A DNA stretch of 44,510 bases from an uncultured delta proteobacterium (GTDB lineage Bacteria > Myxococcota_A > Polyangia > Polyangiales > Polyangiaceae), in contig CAITIQ010000104.1 of assembly GCA_903892415.1 (NCBI GenBank), positions 1 to 44,510 of the forward strand. The letters are read 5' to 3'. The translations under genes were made by a program, and so were the position numbers. The notes beneath the pieces are model-generated. The model saw only the letters and a list, made by a program, of their open reading frames with translations, did no database searches and was not told the origin of the DNA. Shown one piece after another: positions 15,888-25,309 of the stretch (positions are counted from its first letter, which is position 1; the number at the start of each line of letters is the position of its first letter).

Positions 15888-16444
15888 GGCGGCTGCTGCT
15901 GCTCGTGGTCGCTGCTTGTGAAGCCGACGGCTTCGCCGCGCCTACCGATATTGCGTTCCTCTCCGACGGCATCCCGGTCGTCTCCGATGGCTACGAGAAC
16001 TCGCGCATCGCCGTCTTGAAGGGCACCGTCGTCGATCGAGAATGGGGCAGCCACGGCTGTGGGGAAGGGGAGTTCGACGTTCCGCACGGCCTCACCATCG
16101 ACGATGAGGACCGCATCTACGTCGCCGATCGCAGCAACGGTCGCCTGCAGATCTTCGACCGCGACGGCGGGCTGCTCGAGATATGGCAAGGCCCCAACGT
16201 CGGTCGGCCGTGGGGCTTGGAGTACCGCGACCAACGGCTGTACGTGGTGGACGGCGGCGATCAAGACCCCGACGCGCCATTCGGGCGAGTGACGGTCTAC
16301 GACAAGCAAGGCGAAGTTCTGGCGCAGTTCGCCGACGGAGATGAGCCGGTGGTCGACGGGCATGACATCACCGTGGACGCGAGCGGCGCCGTGTACGTCG
16401 GCTCGCTTTCGGGGCGCGTGTTACGGAAGTTTGTCCCGCGTTGA
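15884..16444 (+). CDS. PAL-like beta-propeller lipoprotein, C-terminal half
   Basis: ATG 15884 overlaps the previous stop (ATGA) and has GGAG 8 bases upstream. The 186-aa product begins MRRLLLLVVAACEADG, a short but plausible lipoprotein signal (Cys12). It then continues the propeller exactly where the upstream gene stopped: FAAPTDIAFLSDG, VVSDGYENSR, FDVPHGLTIDDEDRIYVADR, SNGRLQIFDRDG, VDGHDITVDASGAVYVGSL. Two of the three PAL-type metal histidines (in VPHGLTID and DGHDITVD) are present. It has its own binding site and signal, so a real two-gene arrangement is more likely than simple decay. The 3' end overlaps the convergent AraC-type gene by 24 bases. Confidence 0.75.
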   Translation: MRRLLLLVVAACEADGFAAPTDIAFLSDGIPVVSDGYENSRIAVLKGTVVDREWGSHGCGEGEFDVPHGLTIDDEDRIYVADRSNGRLQIFDRDGGLLEIWQGPNVGRPWGLEYRDQRLYVVDGGDQDPDAPFGRVTVYDKQGEVLAQFADGDEPVVDGHDITVDASGAVYVGSLSGRVLRKFVPR

Positions 16445-17407
16445 CTGCTCCCAGCGTTTCCGCGCTTTTCGTAGCGCGGAGCCGTCCGCAAAACCAAGCC
16501 GCTCGGCCAGAGCGGTTTGCGTCAGCGAACTCTGCAGTCGCTCGTGTTCGACGCGTCGCACGTCGTCGATCAGGCCTCGGACGCTGAGCCCCTCGCGTTC
16601 GAGGCGGCGCTGAAGGGACCGCGCCGAGAGGTTGAGCCGTTGTGCGATGGCCGCGAGTGTTACGCCGTTTGGTGACGCGAACAGCAGCGACCGCACCTCG
16701 TGCAGCACGCTATCGCGAAAGGCATCGGCGCCCGCAGAAAGGTCGACGGCGCGCGCCTCGAGCGTTGCTCGCATCACCGGATCGACCCCCTTCAATCGAC
16801 GCGCGACGATCGTCGCTGACCACACCGTCGCGTACTCGCTGCAGCCGAACACGACGGGACAGCCGAAGAAGCTCTCGTAGCTCGCTAGCGCTACCTCCGC
16901 GGGCGCCTGATGTGAGAGCTCCACCCGGAGCGGCGCGAGCTCGGGATCGTCGATCGCCTCGCGCAATAGCCGCACCGTGCGGCCCAAGGCGAACTCGGCC
17001 CAAACCCGCGTTCCCGCGGTCTCCGGTCGAAGCAGCCGCCACACCAAGCGAATGCCCTTTCCCTCCGTCAACAGCTCGCTCTCGATGCACGGTGAAACCA
17101 GGTTTGCGAGCCGACACCAGGAATCAGCGGCATCCCGAACAGTCGCGCAGCTGCGCAGGATGTACTCGACGACCCCGGTCAACCCAGGTGGGAACCGTGC
17201 AGCCATCCAAATCCCAAGCTCGCGTCGACCCGTGCGCTCCGCCGCCGTCTGCCAGATCGCTTCATGCAGCTCGACGGGAACCCACGCATCGGCGCGGTCG
17301 AGCGTCTCCCGACTCACGCCAAAGCTCGCCAGCAGATCCGCGAGGTCGACCCCTTCCGATTGTGCCGCGTCGACCACCGCCCGCGTCAACCCTGCCATCA
17401 CCTTCAT
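16421..17407 (-). CDS. AraC family regulator with arabinose-binding-like N-terminal domain (OruR type)
   Basis: Start at ATG 17407 (MKVMAGLTRA); ATG 17398 is also possible, and the open frame above 17407 enters the preceding gene. The 328-aa protein has the N-terminal domain usual in OruR/ArgR-like AraC regulators (about 15-205: VPVELHEAIWQTAAERTG, LGIWMAARFPPGLTGVVEYI). The AraC helix-turn-helix is at about 235-325 (TLAAIAQRLNLSARSLQRRL, ALAERLGFADGSALRKARKR). The last segment reads RKARKRWEQS where relatives usually have FxRAFKRW. It lies 16 bases after the zinc-ribbon membrane protein gene, so the two may be co-transcribed, and it converges on the PAL-like pair. Confidence 0.88.
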   Translation of the reverse strand: MKVMAGLTRAVVDAAQSEGVDLADLLASFGVSRETLDRADAWVPVELHEAIWQTAAERTGRRELGIWMAARFPPGLTGVVEYILRSCATVRDAADSWCRLANLVSPCIESELLTEGKGIRLVWRLLRPETAGTRVWAEFALGRTVRLLREAIDDPELAPLRVELSHQAPAEVALASYESFFGCPVVFGCSEYATVWSATIVARRLKGVDPVMRATLEARAVDLSAGADAFRDSVLHEVRSLLFASPNGVTLAAIAQRLNLSARSLQRRLEREGLSVRGLIDDVRRVEHERLQSSLTQTALAERLGFADGSALRKARKRWEQSTRDKLP

Positions 17408-17423
17408 GCAGGCCCCGTGATGG

Positions 17424-17996
17424 CTACTTCGCGCCGGGGGCGCCGCAGCGCTGACAGAAGGCTCTCTGGACTGGACCGGTGCAGACAAGACACTTTTTCG
17501 GCAGCAGCGCGAGCACGATCAGCCCGAGGCACGACAGGAGCCCGAGCGCGCCGAACCATTTGCTCTGCCCTCGCGACATTGCGTAGTAGCCGAACCCCAC
17601 GATCAGCAGCGCCGAGCCGGCGAGCGAGAGCAGCGTGGAAAGACCAGCGCCTAGGATCCCAACGGTTCCGTTGCTAGCGATCTGCAGCAAGATGCCGGGG
17701 ACCCCGAAGGCGAAGCTCATCTTGTTGAGCGTATCGAGCCTCCCTTGAACCTCTCTCGGATCGAAAGCCGGGCCATACCCCTGCTGCCCCCAGCCTTGCT
17801 GCTGCCCGTAGGCCTGCTGCTGCCCGTAGGCCTGCTGCTGCCCGTAGGGATTCGGCCCCGCTTGGGGCGGGGCGTACGGGTTCTGCGCGTACGGGTTTTG
17901 TGCCTGCTGGCTCTGCGCGTACGGGTTCTGGGCCTGCGGGTTCTGCGCGTACGGGTTGTTCGGGTCCCACGGACCCTGAGGCGGGGGTTGCATCAA
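17424..17996 (-). CDS. Membrane protein with Gln/Tyr/Pro-rich repeat tail and C-terminal zinc ribbon
   Basis: This 190-aa protein has three parts. Residues 1-75 are low-complexity repeats (NPYAQNPQAQ, YGQQQAYGQQQ). Residues about 92-165 hold two or three hydrophobic helices (FGVPGILLQIASNG, LSLAGSALLIVGFGYYA, ALGLLSCLGLIVLALL). The C-terminus has CLVC and CQRC (Cys169, 172, 181, 184), a zinc-ribbon-like pair. The layout resembles DUF4190-type and zinc-ribbon membrane proteins of unknown function that are common in Myxococcota. An 18-base DNA repeat encodes YGQQQA at about 17795-17850. Confidence 0.75.
   Translation of the reverse strand: MMQPPPQGPWDPNNPYAQNPQAQNPYAQSQQAQNPYAQNPYAPPQAGPNPYGQQQAYGQQQAYGQQQGWGQQGYGPAFDPREVQGRLDTLNKMSFAFGVPGILLQIASNGTVGILGAGLSTLLSLAGSALLIVGFGYYAMSRGQSKWFGALGLLSCLGLIVLALLPKKCLVCTGPVQRAFCQRCGAPGAK
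17795..17851. repeat. 18-base tandem repeat encoding YGQQQA
   Basis: Three near-identical copies of ctgctgctgcccgtaggc lie within the coding sequence of the zinc-ribbon membrane protein. This is in-frame low-complexity coding sequence, prone to copy-number change, and not a CRISPR array because units are adjacent without spacers. Confidence 0.7.
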
Positions 17997-18093
17997 CTCA
18001 CCTCTACCATTCGCACTGGCGAGCTTGGTTCTGTTCCGTGAAGATCGCAGACAATGGCGCGGCTTCGGCGAGGTAGCGAGAGCAGGCGCCCTG

Positions 18094-19032
18094 TCACGTG
18101 CAGCGCACGAAGCCGCCTTCTACTGCGCAGGTGCATTTGCGGTCCAGGACGAAGGTCCCCTGCCTGCAGCTGAGCCGCGCCTTCTTGTCGACCGAGCAGA
18201 CTGCCGTCGACTCGCCCTGACATGGGTCTCCCACCTCCGCAGCCGAGTTGTCGCACGCAAGTCCATTGAGCCTGTGACATCCCAGCTCGCCCAAGCACTT
18301 GTGCTCGTGGATGAAGCGTCCCTCTTTGCACAGCAACATGGCCTTCTTGTCCAGAGAACACGTTGAGCCCACGCCCGAGCAGACGTCCCCCACTTCCGCG
18401 AGCGAGTGGTCGCACTCGACGCGCCACGCGTCGCCCTCGAGAAAGGCCTGGCAGCCCTTCGGGCCTTTGCATTCCTTGGTCTTCTCGAAGGCGCCACGCG
18501 TACAAGTGATCCCTGTTTTGCCATCCTTGGCGCAAGACGGCCCGCCTTCCCACCAGCAGGGCGCACCCACCGTGCCGATCGACGCGTCGCAGATGACCGT
18601 CTTGTTTGCGGCCTCATCGCATTTGCGCGGTCCCTCGCAGCCGAGCTGCGTCATATGGCCGTCTATGCATTGAAGCATGGCTTGGTCGTTGGACACGCAT
18701 GCCGCTTCGGTCGCCTCGGCTGCCGCGCAGGCTGTTCCCACGAGATCCGCCTCCCAATCACACCAGCTCACCTTCGACGCACGGTCCGTCGTACAGCCAC
18801 GCGGGCCCGAGCATCGGCGTGCGATGTATTTGCCGTCTACACAAACGATCTGACTGCTCGGGCTGGTGCACTTCCCCTCGTACGTGGTGCACGCGTCGCC
18901 TTCCTTCGGGCCCAACAGATCGTCAAGTGAGCGCCCCTTGCAGCTCGTCGCAGCGGCGCTTGCGCTGAGAAAGATCACCATCGCAAAGGCCGCGCGCCAC
19001 GGGCGCGCCGGGCGGCGGGCAAGGTGCAACAT
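18094..19032 (-). CDS. Cys-rich repeat lipoprotein
   Basis: The 312-aa product starts with an Arg-rich segment, a hydrophobic stretch and a lipobox-like ATSC (Cys31). The mature part consists of about five related units of 50 residues. Each has VGxxC, a CS/CxxDxKxxLxC segment, GxFxxxxxC, GxxGC and ending CD: for example VGDVCSG, DKKAMLLCKEGRFI and LGCHRLNGLACD. The pattern suggests disulfide-rich surface domains. I cannot assign a named family. The gene precedes the RCC1-type lipoprotein in reverse order but they have a 60-base gap, so co-transcription is possible. Confidence 0.78.
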   Translation of the reverse strand: MLHLARRPARPWRAAFAMVIFLSASAAATSCKGRSLDDLLGPKEGDACTTYEGKCTSPSSQIVCVDGKYIARRCSGPRGCTTDRASKVSWCDWEADLVGTACAAAEATEAACVSNDQAMLQCIDGHMTQLGCEGPRKCDEAANKTVICDASIGTVGAPCWWEGGPSCAKDGKTGITCTRGAFEKTKECKGPKGCQAFLEGDAWRVECDHSLAEVGDVCSGVGSTCSLDKKAMLLCKEGRFIHEHKCLGELGCHRLNGLACDNSAAEVGDPCQGESTAVCSVDKKARLSCRQGTFVLDRKCTCAVEGGFVRCT

Positions 19033-19092
19033 TGGGAAATGCGGAATGTAGGCAGGCGGCGCGTCGTCGTCGAGTGAGATTGCGCGCTCGGA

Positions 19093-20397
19093 CTATTCAA
19101 ACCTCACTGGCGCTGGCACGCCACGAAGGCAGGCGTCATCGCTGCCGAAGCACATGTAGCTCGGGTCGGTGCTCAGGCCCGCCGGTCCCAGACCGTCGCC
19201 CAGCTTTCCGTGTGAGGCGTCCCCCCAGCATTTCACGATCCCATCGAGACCGAGCGCACAGCTTAGCCAACTCGTGACCGCCACCGCCGCGCTGCGATCC
19301 ATGCTGTCCAGGAATGGCTCGGAGCTATCCGCTTCCCGTTCGGCGATCTTGTCTTCCTCGCGGGCGGGGCAGTTCTGGGCATGCGCAGCTTGGCCGCTGC
19401 AGTTGGTGCCGACGCAGAGGAGCCGATGGTCGCTGTCGATGCCGCAGACGTGACTGGACGCGAGCGCCAGCTGTTGCAGCTTGGAGAGTCCCGGGATGAC
19501 GCTCGGGCTGAGCCGCGCGGTCGACGCTTGAGCGGCCAACATGCCCTCATTCGCGCCCCAACACAGCGCGTTGCCTTTGGCATCGACGACGCAGGTCGCG
19601 TCGCCGCCCGCGGTGATGCGGCGGGCGCTCACGTTCGGCACGCGCGTTGGAGTGGCGCTGCTCTTTCTGTTGGCGTCGCCAAGCTGGCCCCACCTGTTGT
19701 CGCCCCAGCAGTGCACGCTGCCATCACGCAGCCGCGCGCAGATATGGCTACGGCCGGACGCGATTTCGAGCACGTCTCTCAAGCCGACGACCTCGGTGGG
19801 CGTCCTCCCGTCGTAGCCCCAACAACGAACGGTGGCATCCGCGAGCAGCGCGCAGGAGTGCTGGTCACCAAGTGCCAGCTGCGCGACCTGGTTCAACCCT
19901 GCAACGACGGTCGGTGTGCTCGTCTGCAGGTCACTCCCCGTGACCCCCTTCGCACCCCAGCAGTACACCGCGCGGTCGGTGCTCGCGATGGCGCAGGCAT
20001 GGCTCTGTGCGATCGCGATCTGCACGACGTTTTCCAGCACGGGCACCCGCACGGGTTTCCTCCACTCCGGCTTGGTCTTCTCACCAAGTTCACCATGCCT
20101 GTTATCACCCCAGCACCAAGCCGAACCGTCATCAAGGATCGCACAAGCGTGGGCGCCACCGGCGGCTAGCCCCACCGCCTTGCGAGCGGTTGGGGGCGGG
20201 GACGACGCGGTGTTCAGCGGCACCGCGTGGCTTGCGGAGGCGGAGCCCGCTGGCGGAGATGAGGGCGCGAGCGTTGGTGACGACGAGAGCGCCGTCGCTG
20301 CTCCGTCCACCGCTCGCGGCGGCTCGACTGAGCCACATCCGATCGTGAGTGAGAGTGTTAGCGCGAGCGCTGTCGAACGATGAACTGTGTGGAGCAC
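19093..20397 (-). CDS. RCC1 repeat lipoprotein
   Basis: I start at GTG 20397, giving VLHTVHRSTALALTLSLTIGC, a lipoprotein signal peptide with Cys21; the open frame continues to 20517 but has no signal there. A Ser/Pro/Ala linker of about 60 residues is followed by RCC1-type propeller repeats to the end. Units have the form GxxHxCAxxxDGxxWCWGxNxxGxLG (SHACAI, WCWGDNRHGELG, DQHSCALLADATVRCWGYDG, IVKCWGDASHGKLG). The two cysteines per blade and exported form are typical of bacterial RCC1 surface proteins. Ligand unknown. The gene is divergent from the one at 20531. Confidence 0.85.
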   Translation of the reverse strand: MLHTVHRSTALALTLSLTIGCGSVEPPRAVDGAATALSSSPTLAPSSPPAGSASASHAVPLNTASSPPPTARKAVGLAAGGAHACAILDDGSAWCWGDNRHGELGEKTKPEWRKPVRVPVLENVVQIAIAQSHACAIASTDRAVYCWGAKGVTGSDLQTSTPTVVAGLNQVAQLALGDQHSCALLADATVRCWGYDGRTPTEVVGLRDVLEIASGRSHICARLRDGSVHCWGDNRWGQLGDANRKSSATPTRVPNVSARRITAGGDATCVVDAKGNALCWGANEGMLAAQASTARLSPSVIPGLSKLQQLALASSHVCGIDSDHRLLCVGTNCSGQAAHAQNCPAREEDKIAEREADSSEPFLDSMDRSAAVAVTSWLSCALGLDGIVKCWGDASHGKLGDGLGPAGLSTDPSYMCFGSDDACLRGVPAPVRFE

Positions 20398-20530
20398 GGG
20401 AGCGCCGACGTACGGTGGGCGGTAGCGCGAGGCAAGGTTATGCGCTGCAGCGACAGCGTGACTCCATGAAAGCTGCTCTTCACTCACACGGTCGCCTTGT
20501 CCCGTTCTCCAGCTCATGGGAGAAGGGGAG

Positions 20531-21508
20531 ATGGGAGAGAAGTTCCACTCGGCCTACCGCTGTGATCCCACCCTTCTACGTGAGCTGGGGGAGGTGGCCA
20601 CCGCGGCGGTCGTCGAGCGTGATGAGACCCGTGTGGAGGCGTGGTGGCACGAACACCGTGAACGCTATCGACTCCACGACGCGGTCAGCGAACCGCTCGA
20701 TCTCGAAGCCCTCGGCCCGCTGCGAAGGCGGTTCCAGGTCTGCCGAGCGCGATACCCCGAACGCGTCGAGCGCATCGACGCGGCGCTCGCTGGGCAGCGC
20801 GAGCGTCAAGTCTCCAGAACGGCGCAGCATCGCTTGCGGCTCGAGCTCGATGGGCTCGCCAGCCATCCGCGAATGCGAGCGCGACCGCTTGCGAACGAGC
20901 CAGCGGAGGTGGTCGAAATGATAGCCCACTACTTCGAGCAGCGTCTGGCGACCGTGGAGCACGCCATCGCGGCGCTCGATGGTCACGACCTGCACTCACG
21001 GCTCGGGCTTGACCACCCGCCCGGTTTACCGTTCGAGGCTGCCGTCCAGCTTTGTGCTGCACCCGGCTGGCTTGAAAACATCGGCGTCGCTGATGCTGGA
21101 GGTGGGCCTTCCTTGATCGATGGGTCGGGCCTCGTCGGTCATCGGCCGGTGCCGAAGGAAATCGATCCCGTCCTCGTCCAACGAGTCGTCGAAGTGGAAG
21201 GAGTTTTCTCAGACGAGCTCGCTGGCGAGCTGTTGCACCGGGACTGGTGTGAGGTCGTCGGTCACCTCGACTACGTGGCCCCAACCTGGGGGACGGGCGA
21301 CGTACTGCTCCAAGCCGCCTCGAGCGTCGACGAACTCGTCAGCGAGCTCGCGCACGAACTTGAGCAAGCGCTCGACGGGGCTGACGACGAGTCTGGCCTC
21401 AGGCCGCTACACGACGAACACGTCGCGGCTCTCCGCCGCTACCAGGCGCATCTCCGCGCAGCGGCGATCGCTGGTGATGCGGTCGTTGAATGGGTCCGGA
21501 AGTTCTGA
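20531..21508 (+). CDS. Hypothetical cytoplasmic protein
   Basis: ATG 20531 (MGEKFHSAYRC) lies 8 bases after a GGAG in ggagaaggggag; ATG 20516 is possible too but has that site inside it. The 325-aa product is rich in Arg, Glu and helices, with RLRLELDGLASHPRMRARPL and a central LGLDHPPGLPFEAAVQL. No motif, signal peptide or membrane segment is seen. Function unknown. The codon use is like that of neighbours. Confidence 0.68.
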   Translation: MGEKFHSAYRCDPTLLRELGEVATAAVVERDETRVEAWWHEHRERYRLHDAVSEPLDLEALGPLRRRFQVCRARYPERVERIDAALAGQRERQVSRTAQHRLRLELDGLASHPRMRARPLANEPAEVVEMIAHYFEQRLATVEHAIAALDGHDLHSRLGLDHPPGLPFEAAVQLCAAPGWLENIGVADAGGGPSLIDGSGLVGHRPVPKEIDPVLVQRVVEVEGVFSDELAGELLHRDWCEVVGHLDYVAPTWGTGDVLLQAASSVDELVSELAHELEQALDGADDESGLRPLHDEHVAALRRYQAHLRAAAIAGDAVVEWVRKF

Positions 21509-21572
21509 CGGGAGCGAATATCGCGAACCGACCCAAAGCTGGCGCCCGCTGAGCGTCTGACGTGCGGAGACG

Positions 21573-24500
21573 ATGATGAACCAACGATTACGAGCGAGAG
21601 CTCTTCGCTTGGCGGCGGCTACGTGCGCCGCTTTGGCTTCAGGGCTCGCACTAGGTGACGTCGATGCGCAGGAGTGCATCTCCGCAGCGGCGAAACAGGC
21701 GATCTCGGAGTGTCCTCAAGGGATGGTGAGAGCGTCTGTGACAAAGAAGGCCGATGTCGGCTTCTCGAGCGCTCCTCCTGGGCCGAGTCTCAAGAAGCGC
21801 GATAGGACCAAGCCGACGAACCCGACGGACCTCGCCGCGGCCGCTCAACGCGATGAGCGTCAAGCGAAGATGCAGAAGAAGACGCTGCAACTGCTGGTTA
21901 CCGAAATTCAACAGCTCGAAACGCTCTACGCCGACACCAAGAAGGGCGCGGCCGATCGTCCCAAGCTCATGCGTCGCTTGGCCGAGGCCTACGTCGAGTT
22001 AGAGTCAGCGGCCATCCGCGAAGCCACTGAGAACGACATTTTGCTGCAAGATGCCAATCGCAAGAAGGACAGCACCTCGGCGAAGGCAGCTAGCGAGGCC
22101 GCCGCCAAATCCAAGCAGGTGGTCAGCACTGCACGTAAGAGCGCGATTAAGTATTACACGCAGCTCGAGGACCAATACCCGAAGTGGTGCCAAACGCCCA
22201 ACGCCCAAGATCCCGCCAAGAGCACGGGTTGCGGCGATGAGGTGCTCTACTATCTCGCATACGAGTACGAGCAGTCGAAGGACCTCGTGAAAGCTCGCGA
22301 GATCTATTACGAGCTCGTCAATGACTGGAAGACCTCCAAGTCCCGGCCGAACGCTTACTTGGCTTTCGGTGAACTCTACTTCCAGGAGGCGCAAAGCGAC
22401 CCGAGCGTTTGGGCTGCAGCCGAGGCCGCCTACAACCAAGTCATTAGTGCGCCTCCCCCGGAGAATAAGGTCTACGGATATGCGCTGTATAAGCTGGGCT
22501 ACGTCTCCTGGAACCAGGGCGAATACGAGAAGTCGATCGACGCGTTCAAGAAGGTCATCGACTACGGCACAAACTTCTCCCATCTGCCCAACGCCAGTCA
22601 GTTAGCGAGCTCGGCGCGGCGCGACCTGATACCTGTTTACGCGCTGTGGGGTGATCCGAAGAAGGCTTACAACTTTATGAAGCCGTTATCCGGAGACGCT
22701 GGCGGCGAGAACGACAAGACCTTCAAGCTGATGGACGAGCTCGGTATGAGCTACCTCGATACCGGCCACTACGATGAGGGCATTGCGCTCTACAACGAGC
22801 TCATGAGCCGAGACAAAGGCTCCAAGTGGTGCGAGTACCACGGGCACATCGCCGAGGCGACGCTGGCGAAGAAGGGCGGCGACAAGGACGCTATCGTCAA
22901 GGTCATCAGCAAGCAGTTTGCGGTTCACAAGGAGTTCACGGTTGGGGGTGCGTCAGCCGAGGCCAAGCTCAAATGCGGCAACATCACCGCGGAGATCGCC
23001 TCCGAAACGGCGATGGCTTGGCACCTCGAGGCCGTAGGTTCCGGCGGCGTTCGCGGAACGAGTGACCCCGAGACGATGAAGTCTGCGGCGGACCTCTACC
23101 AGCAAGTCGTGAGCACGTTCACGCAGGCTGACTTTCGCGCGTTCAGCTTCCCGCGCATCGTGAAAGAGGATTGGCCGGACATCATCAAGATCAAGTATGC
23201 GATGGCCGACTTGCTCTACTTCCAGAAGGACTGGGCGAAGTGCGGGCCAGCCTTCGGCTCCGTCGTAGCCGAAGACCCGAAGGGCGATAGCGCAGCGGAG
23301 GCCGCGTTTGCCGAGTTGATTTGCTACGAGAACCTCTACCGCGAACGGCACAAAGGGGGCGAGGACCGCCAGGGAACCGGCAATCTCCCCGGCTCCGAGT
23401 CACTAGCGAGGGCCGCAGACAATGACAGGCTCAAACCCAAGGAATTTACGGCCGACCAGCAGAGCATGGTCACAGCCTTCAATCGCTACGTTTGCTACAT
23501 CGAGCCGGACAAGAGCAACAAGGAGGCGTTCAATCAGTTCATTGAAGTGAAGTTCGCTCGCGCGCGAACCTACTTCGAGGCTCGTCATTGGGAGGAGGCT
23601 GCGCTCGGCTTCCGCGACATCGCGATGAACCATCCGGACCACGAGGTCGGCATCCACGCGGCGCAGCTCTACCTGGAGTCGCTCAACATCGTTGGTACGC
23701 ACTCCTCGCCGCCTCGTTCGAGTTGCATCGCTGATATGGGCAACGACGTTCCCGAGTTCATCAAGCTCTATTGCGATGGCACCAAGAAGGCCGAGAACGA
23801 AGAGCAGTGCGGCACCCTGTTGCGAATCCAGCGCGACGTCGAGCGCGCCGGCGCCGAACGCACGGTAGCGAAGGCGGCCGAGACGAACGACCTCGAGCTC
23901 TTCCGCTCCGGCGCACAGCTCTACCTCGACATTTGGGAGAAGTACGGCAAAGAGCCATGTGAAGGCGGTCAGAAGGAGGCGTGTGCGCGCAACGATGAGG
24001 TGCTCTACAACGCTGCAAAAGCGTTCCAGGCGGCTCGCTTGGTGGCGAAGGCCATCGCCGTCCGCAAGCTGCTCATCAATCCCAAGTACAACCTGCACAC
24101 TACCGACCTCGCCAAACGGGCCGTATGGGAGATCGGGGCGAACTACCAAGCTATCGCCGTCTACGACGAAGCGGCCTCATGGTTTGAACGTTTCGCCAGC
24201 GAATCTCCGAAGGACGAAAAGGCTGCCCAAGCACTTAGCGACGCCGTTGTGCTTCGCCTCGGCCTCGGTCAACTGGAGGAGGCCATCAAGAACTCCGAGC
24301 TGTTCGAGAAGCAGTTCTCAAACCGCGCCCAACAGGCTGCCCAAATTGCCTTCGCGATTGGCGCCCACTACGCAGACCGCGAGGATTGGCGCAATGCGGA
24401 GAAACGCCTGTCCGGCGCGATGGGACGGATCGATAAGAACGCGACGGCGGACCTTCAGCTCCAAGCGCACGGTCTGCTCGGGCGCGCTTACAACAAGAAC

Positions 24501-25283
24501 GGCACCAAGAACAAGGCGCGGCAGGAGTACGACAAAGTCCGTGGCCTCTGGCGTGACCCTGCGGCTGCCGTGAAGAAGCTCGAGGAGCTATCCGCAGCGG
24601 CAGGCGAGGGTGAGGCGCAGGCGCGTCGCCGCTTGGGTAAGACGCTCGAGGCGGTTGGCGAGGCCTACTTCTTCTCGGCCGAGGAGAAGAAGGCAGTCGT
24701 CGATACGATCGCCTTCCCCGAGTACAGGGGCAGCGGCGAGAAGGACGAGGTCAAGAAGTTCGTCAGCACCAAGGTCAAGGAGTGGCAGGAGAAGAAGCGT
24801 GAGGCCGTGGAGGCCGCTGACAAGGAGTACCAGAAGGTGCTCGAGCTTCAGCCGGTGCCGCCTCCGCGCTGGGTGATCGCGGCAGGCGCGCGAGTTGGCC
24901 AGATGAAGGGCAAGTTCGTCGCTGAGTTCCGTGCGGCTCCGATTCCGAAGGAATGGAAACAGAACGGTCCGAGTCCCTACGGCGATCTGTTGTGGGAAGA
25001 GATCCGCGGCGCGTACTACGACGAGTTGGACAGGGCGAGCGAGCGCGATCGACAGGCTGCGCGCGGCGCGTTCAAGACGTGCCTCGATCTATCGGTGAAG
25101 CACCAGTTCTTCGACGACTTCTCGCGCTCCTGCGAGCAGTGGCTCTCCAAGAATTACCCCTCCGACTACCACGTCATTGATGAGTTTCGCAGCGCTCCGA
25201 ACCTCGTAGGTACAGGCATCAATGAGCGCGCCGTAGCGCTCAATATGAACGGGTCCGCGCTCTCGGTCGCTTTCGCTCCGTAG
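21573..25283 (+). CDS. Large periplasmic TPR protein
   Basis: The 1236-aa protein has a signal peptide (about 1-32, LASGLALGDVDAQE) and then helical repeats over nearly its full length. Typical TPR units are LYYLAYEYEQSKDLVKAREI, YALYKLGYVSWNQGEYEKSI, ARTYFEARHWEEAALGFRDI and DEAASWFERFASESPKDEKA. Cysteine pairs occur between units. A GGAG lies just before ATG 21573 (6 bases before the second ATG at 21576). Size, export and TPR content resemble the GltD/AgnA type protein of the myxobacterial gliding machinery and other tol-pal-linked TPR proteins. No other glt gene is nearby, so I leave it unnamed. Confidence 0.85.
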   Translation: MMNQRLRARALRLAAATCAALASGLALGDVDAQECISAAAKQAISECPQGMVRASVTKKADVGFSSAPPGPSLKKRDRTKPTNPTDLAAAAQRDERQAKMQKKTLQLLVTEIQQLETLYADTKKGAADRPKLMRRLAEAYVELESAAIREATENDILLQDANRKKDSTSAKAASEAAAKSKQVVSTARKSAIKYYTQLEDQYPKWCQTPNAQDPAKSTGCGDEVLYYLAYEYEQSKDLVKAREIYYELVNDWKTSKSRPNAYLAFGELYFQEAQSDPSVWAAAEAAYNQVISAPPPENKVYGYALYKLGYVSWNQGEYEKSIDAFKKVIDYGTNFSHLPNASQLASSARRDLIPVYALWGDPKKAYNFMKPLSGDAGGENDKTFKLMDELGMSYLDTGHYDEGIALYNELMSRDKGSKWCEYHGHIAEATLAKKGGDKDAIVKVISKQFAVHKEFTVGGASAEAKLKCGNITAEIASETAMAWHLEAVGSGGVRGTSDPETMKSAADLYQQVVSTFTQADFRAFSFPRIVKEDWPDIIKIKYAMADLLYFQKDWAKCGPAFGSVVAEDPKGDSAAEAAFAELICYENLYRERHKGGEDRQGTGNLPGSESLARAADNDRLKPKEFTADQQSMVTAFNRYVCYIEPDKSNKEAFNQFIEVKFARARTYFEARHWEEAALGFRDIAMNHPDHEVGIHAAQLYLESLNIVGTHSSPPRSSCIADMGNDVPEFIKLYCDGTKKAENEEQCGTLLRIQRDVERAGAERTVAKAAETNDLELFRSGAQLYLDIWEKYGKEPCEGGQKEACARNDEVLYNAAKAFQAARLVAKAIAVRKLLINPKYNLHTTDLAKRAVWEIGANYQAIAVYDEAASWFERFASESPKDEKAAQALSDAVVLRLGLGQLEEAIKNSELFEKQFSNRAQQAAQIAFAIGAHYADREDWRNAEKRLSGAMGRIDKNATADLQLQAHGLLGRAYNKNGTKNKARQEYDKVRGLWRDPAAAVKKLEELSAAAGEGEAQARRRLGKTLEAVGEAYFFSAEEKKAVVDTIAFPEYRGSGEKDEVKKFVSTKVKEWQEKKREAVEAADKEYQKVLELQPVPPPRWVIAAGARVGQMKGKFVAEFRAAPIPKEWKQNGPSPYGDLLWEEIRGAYYDELDRASERDRQAARGAFKTCLDLSVKHQFFDDFSRSCEQWLSKNYPSDYHVIDEFRSAPNLVGTGINERAVALNMNGSALSVAFAP

Positions 25284-25309
25284 CTCACAGGGCGACGTAG
25301 GCTGCGTCG

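Noticed and set aside
15417..16444. Simple frameshifted pseudogene explanation for the PAL-like pair
   Set aside because: Not excluded, but the second half has its own GGAG site, ATGA overlap and lipoprotein signal, which a random shift would not give.
17795..17851. Repeat array reminiscent of CRISPR
   Set aside because: Adjacent 18-base in-frame coding repeats without spacers.
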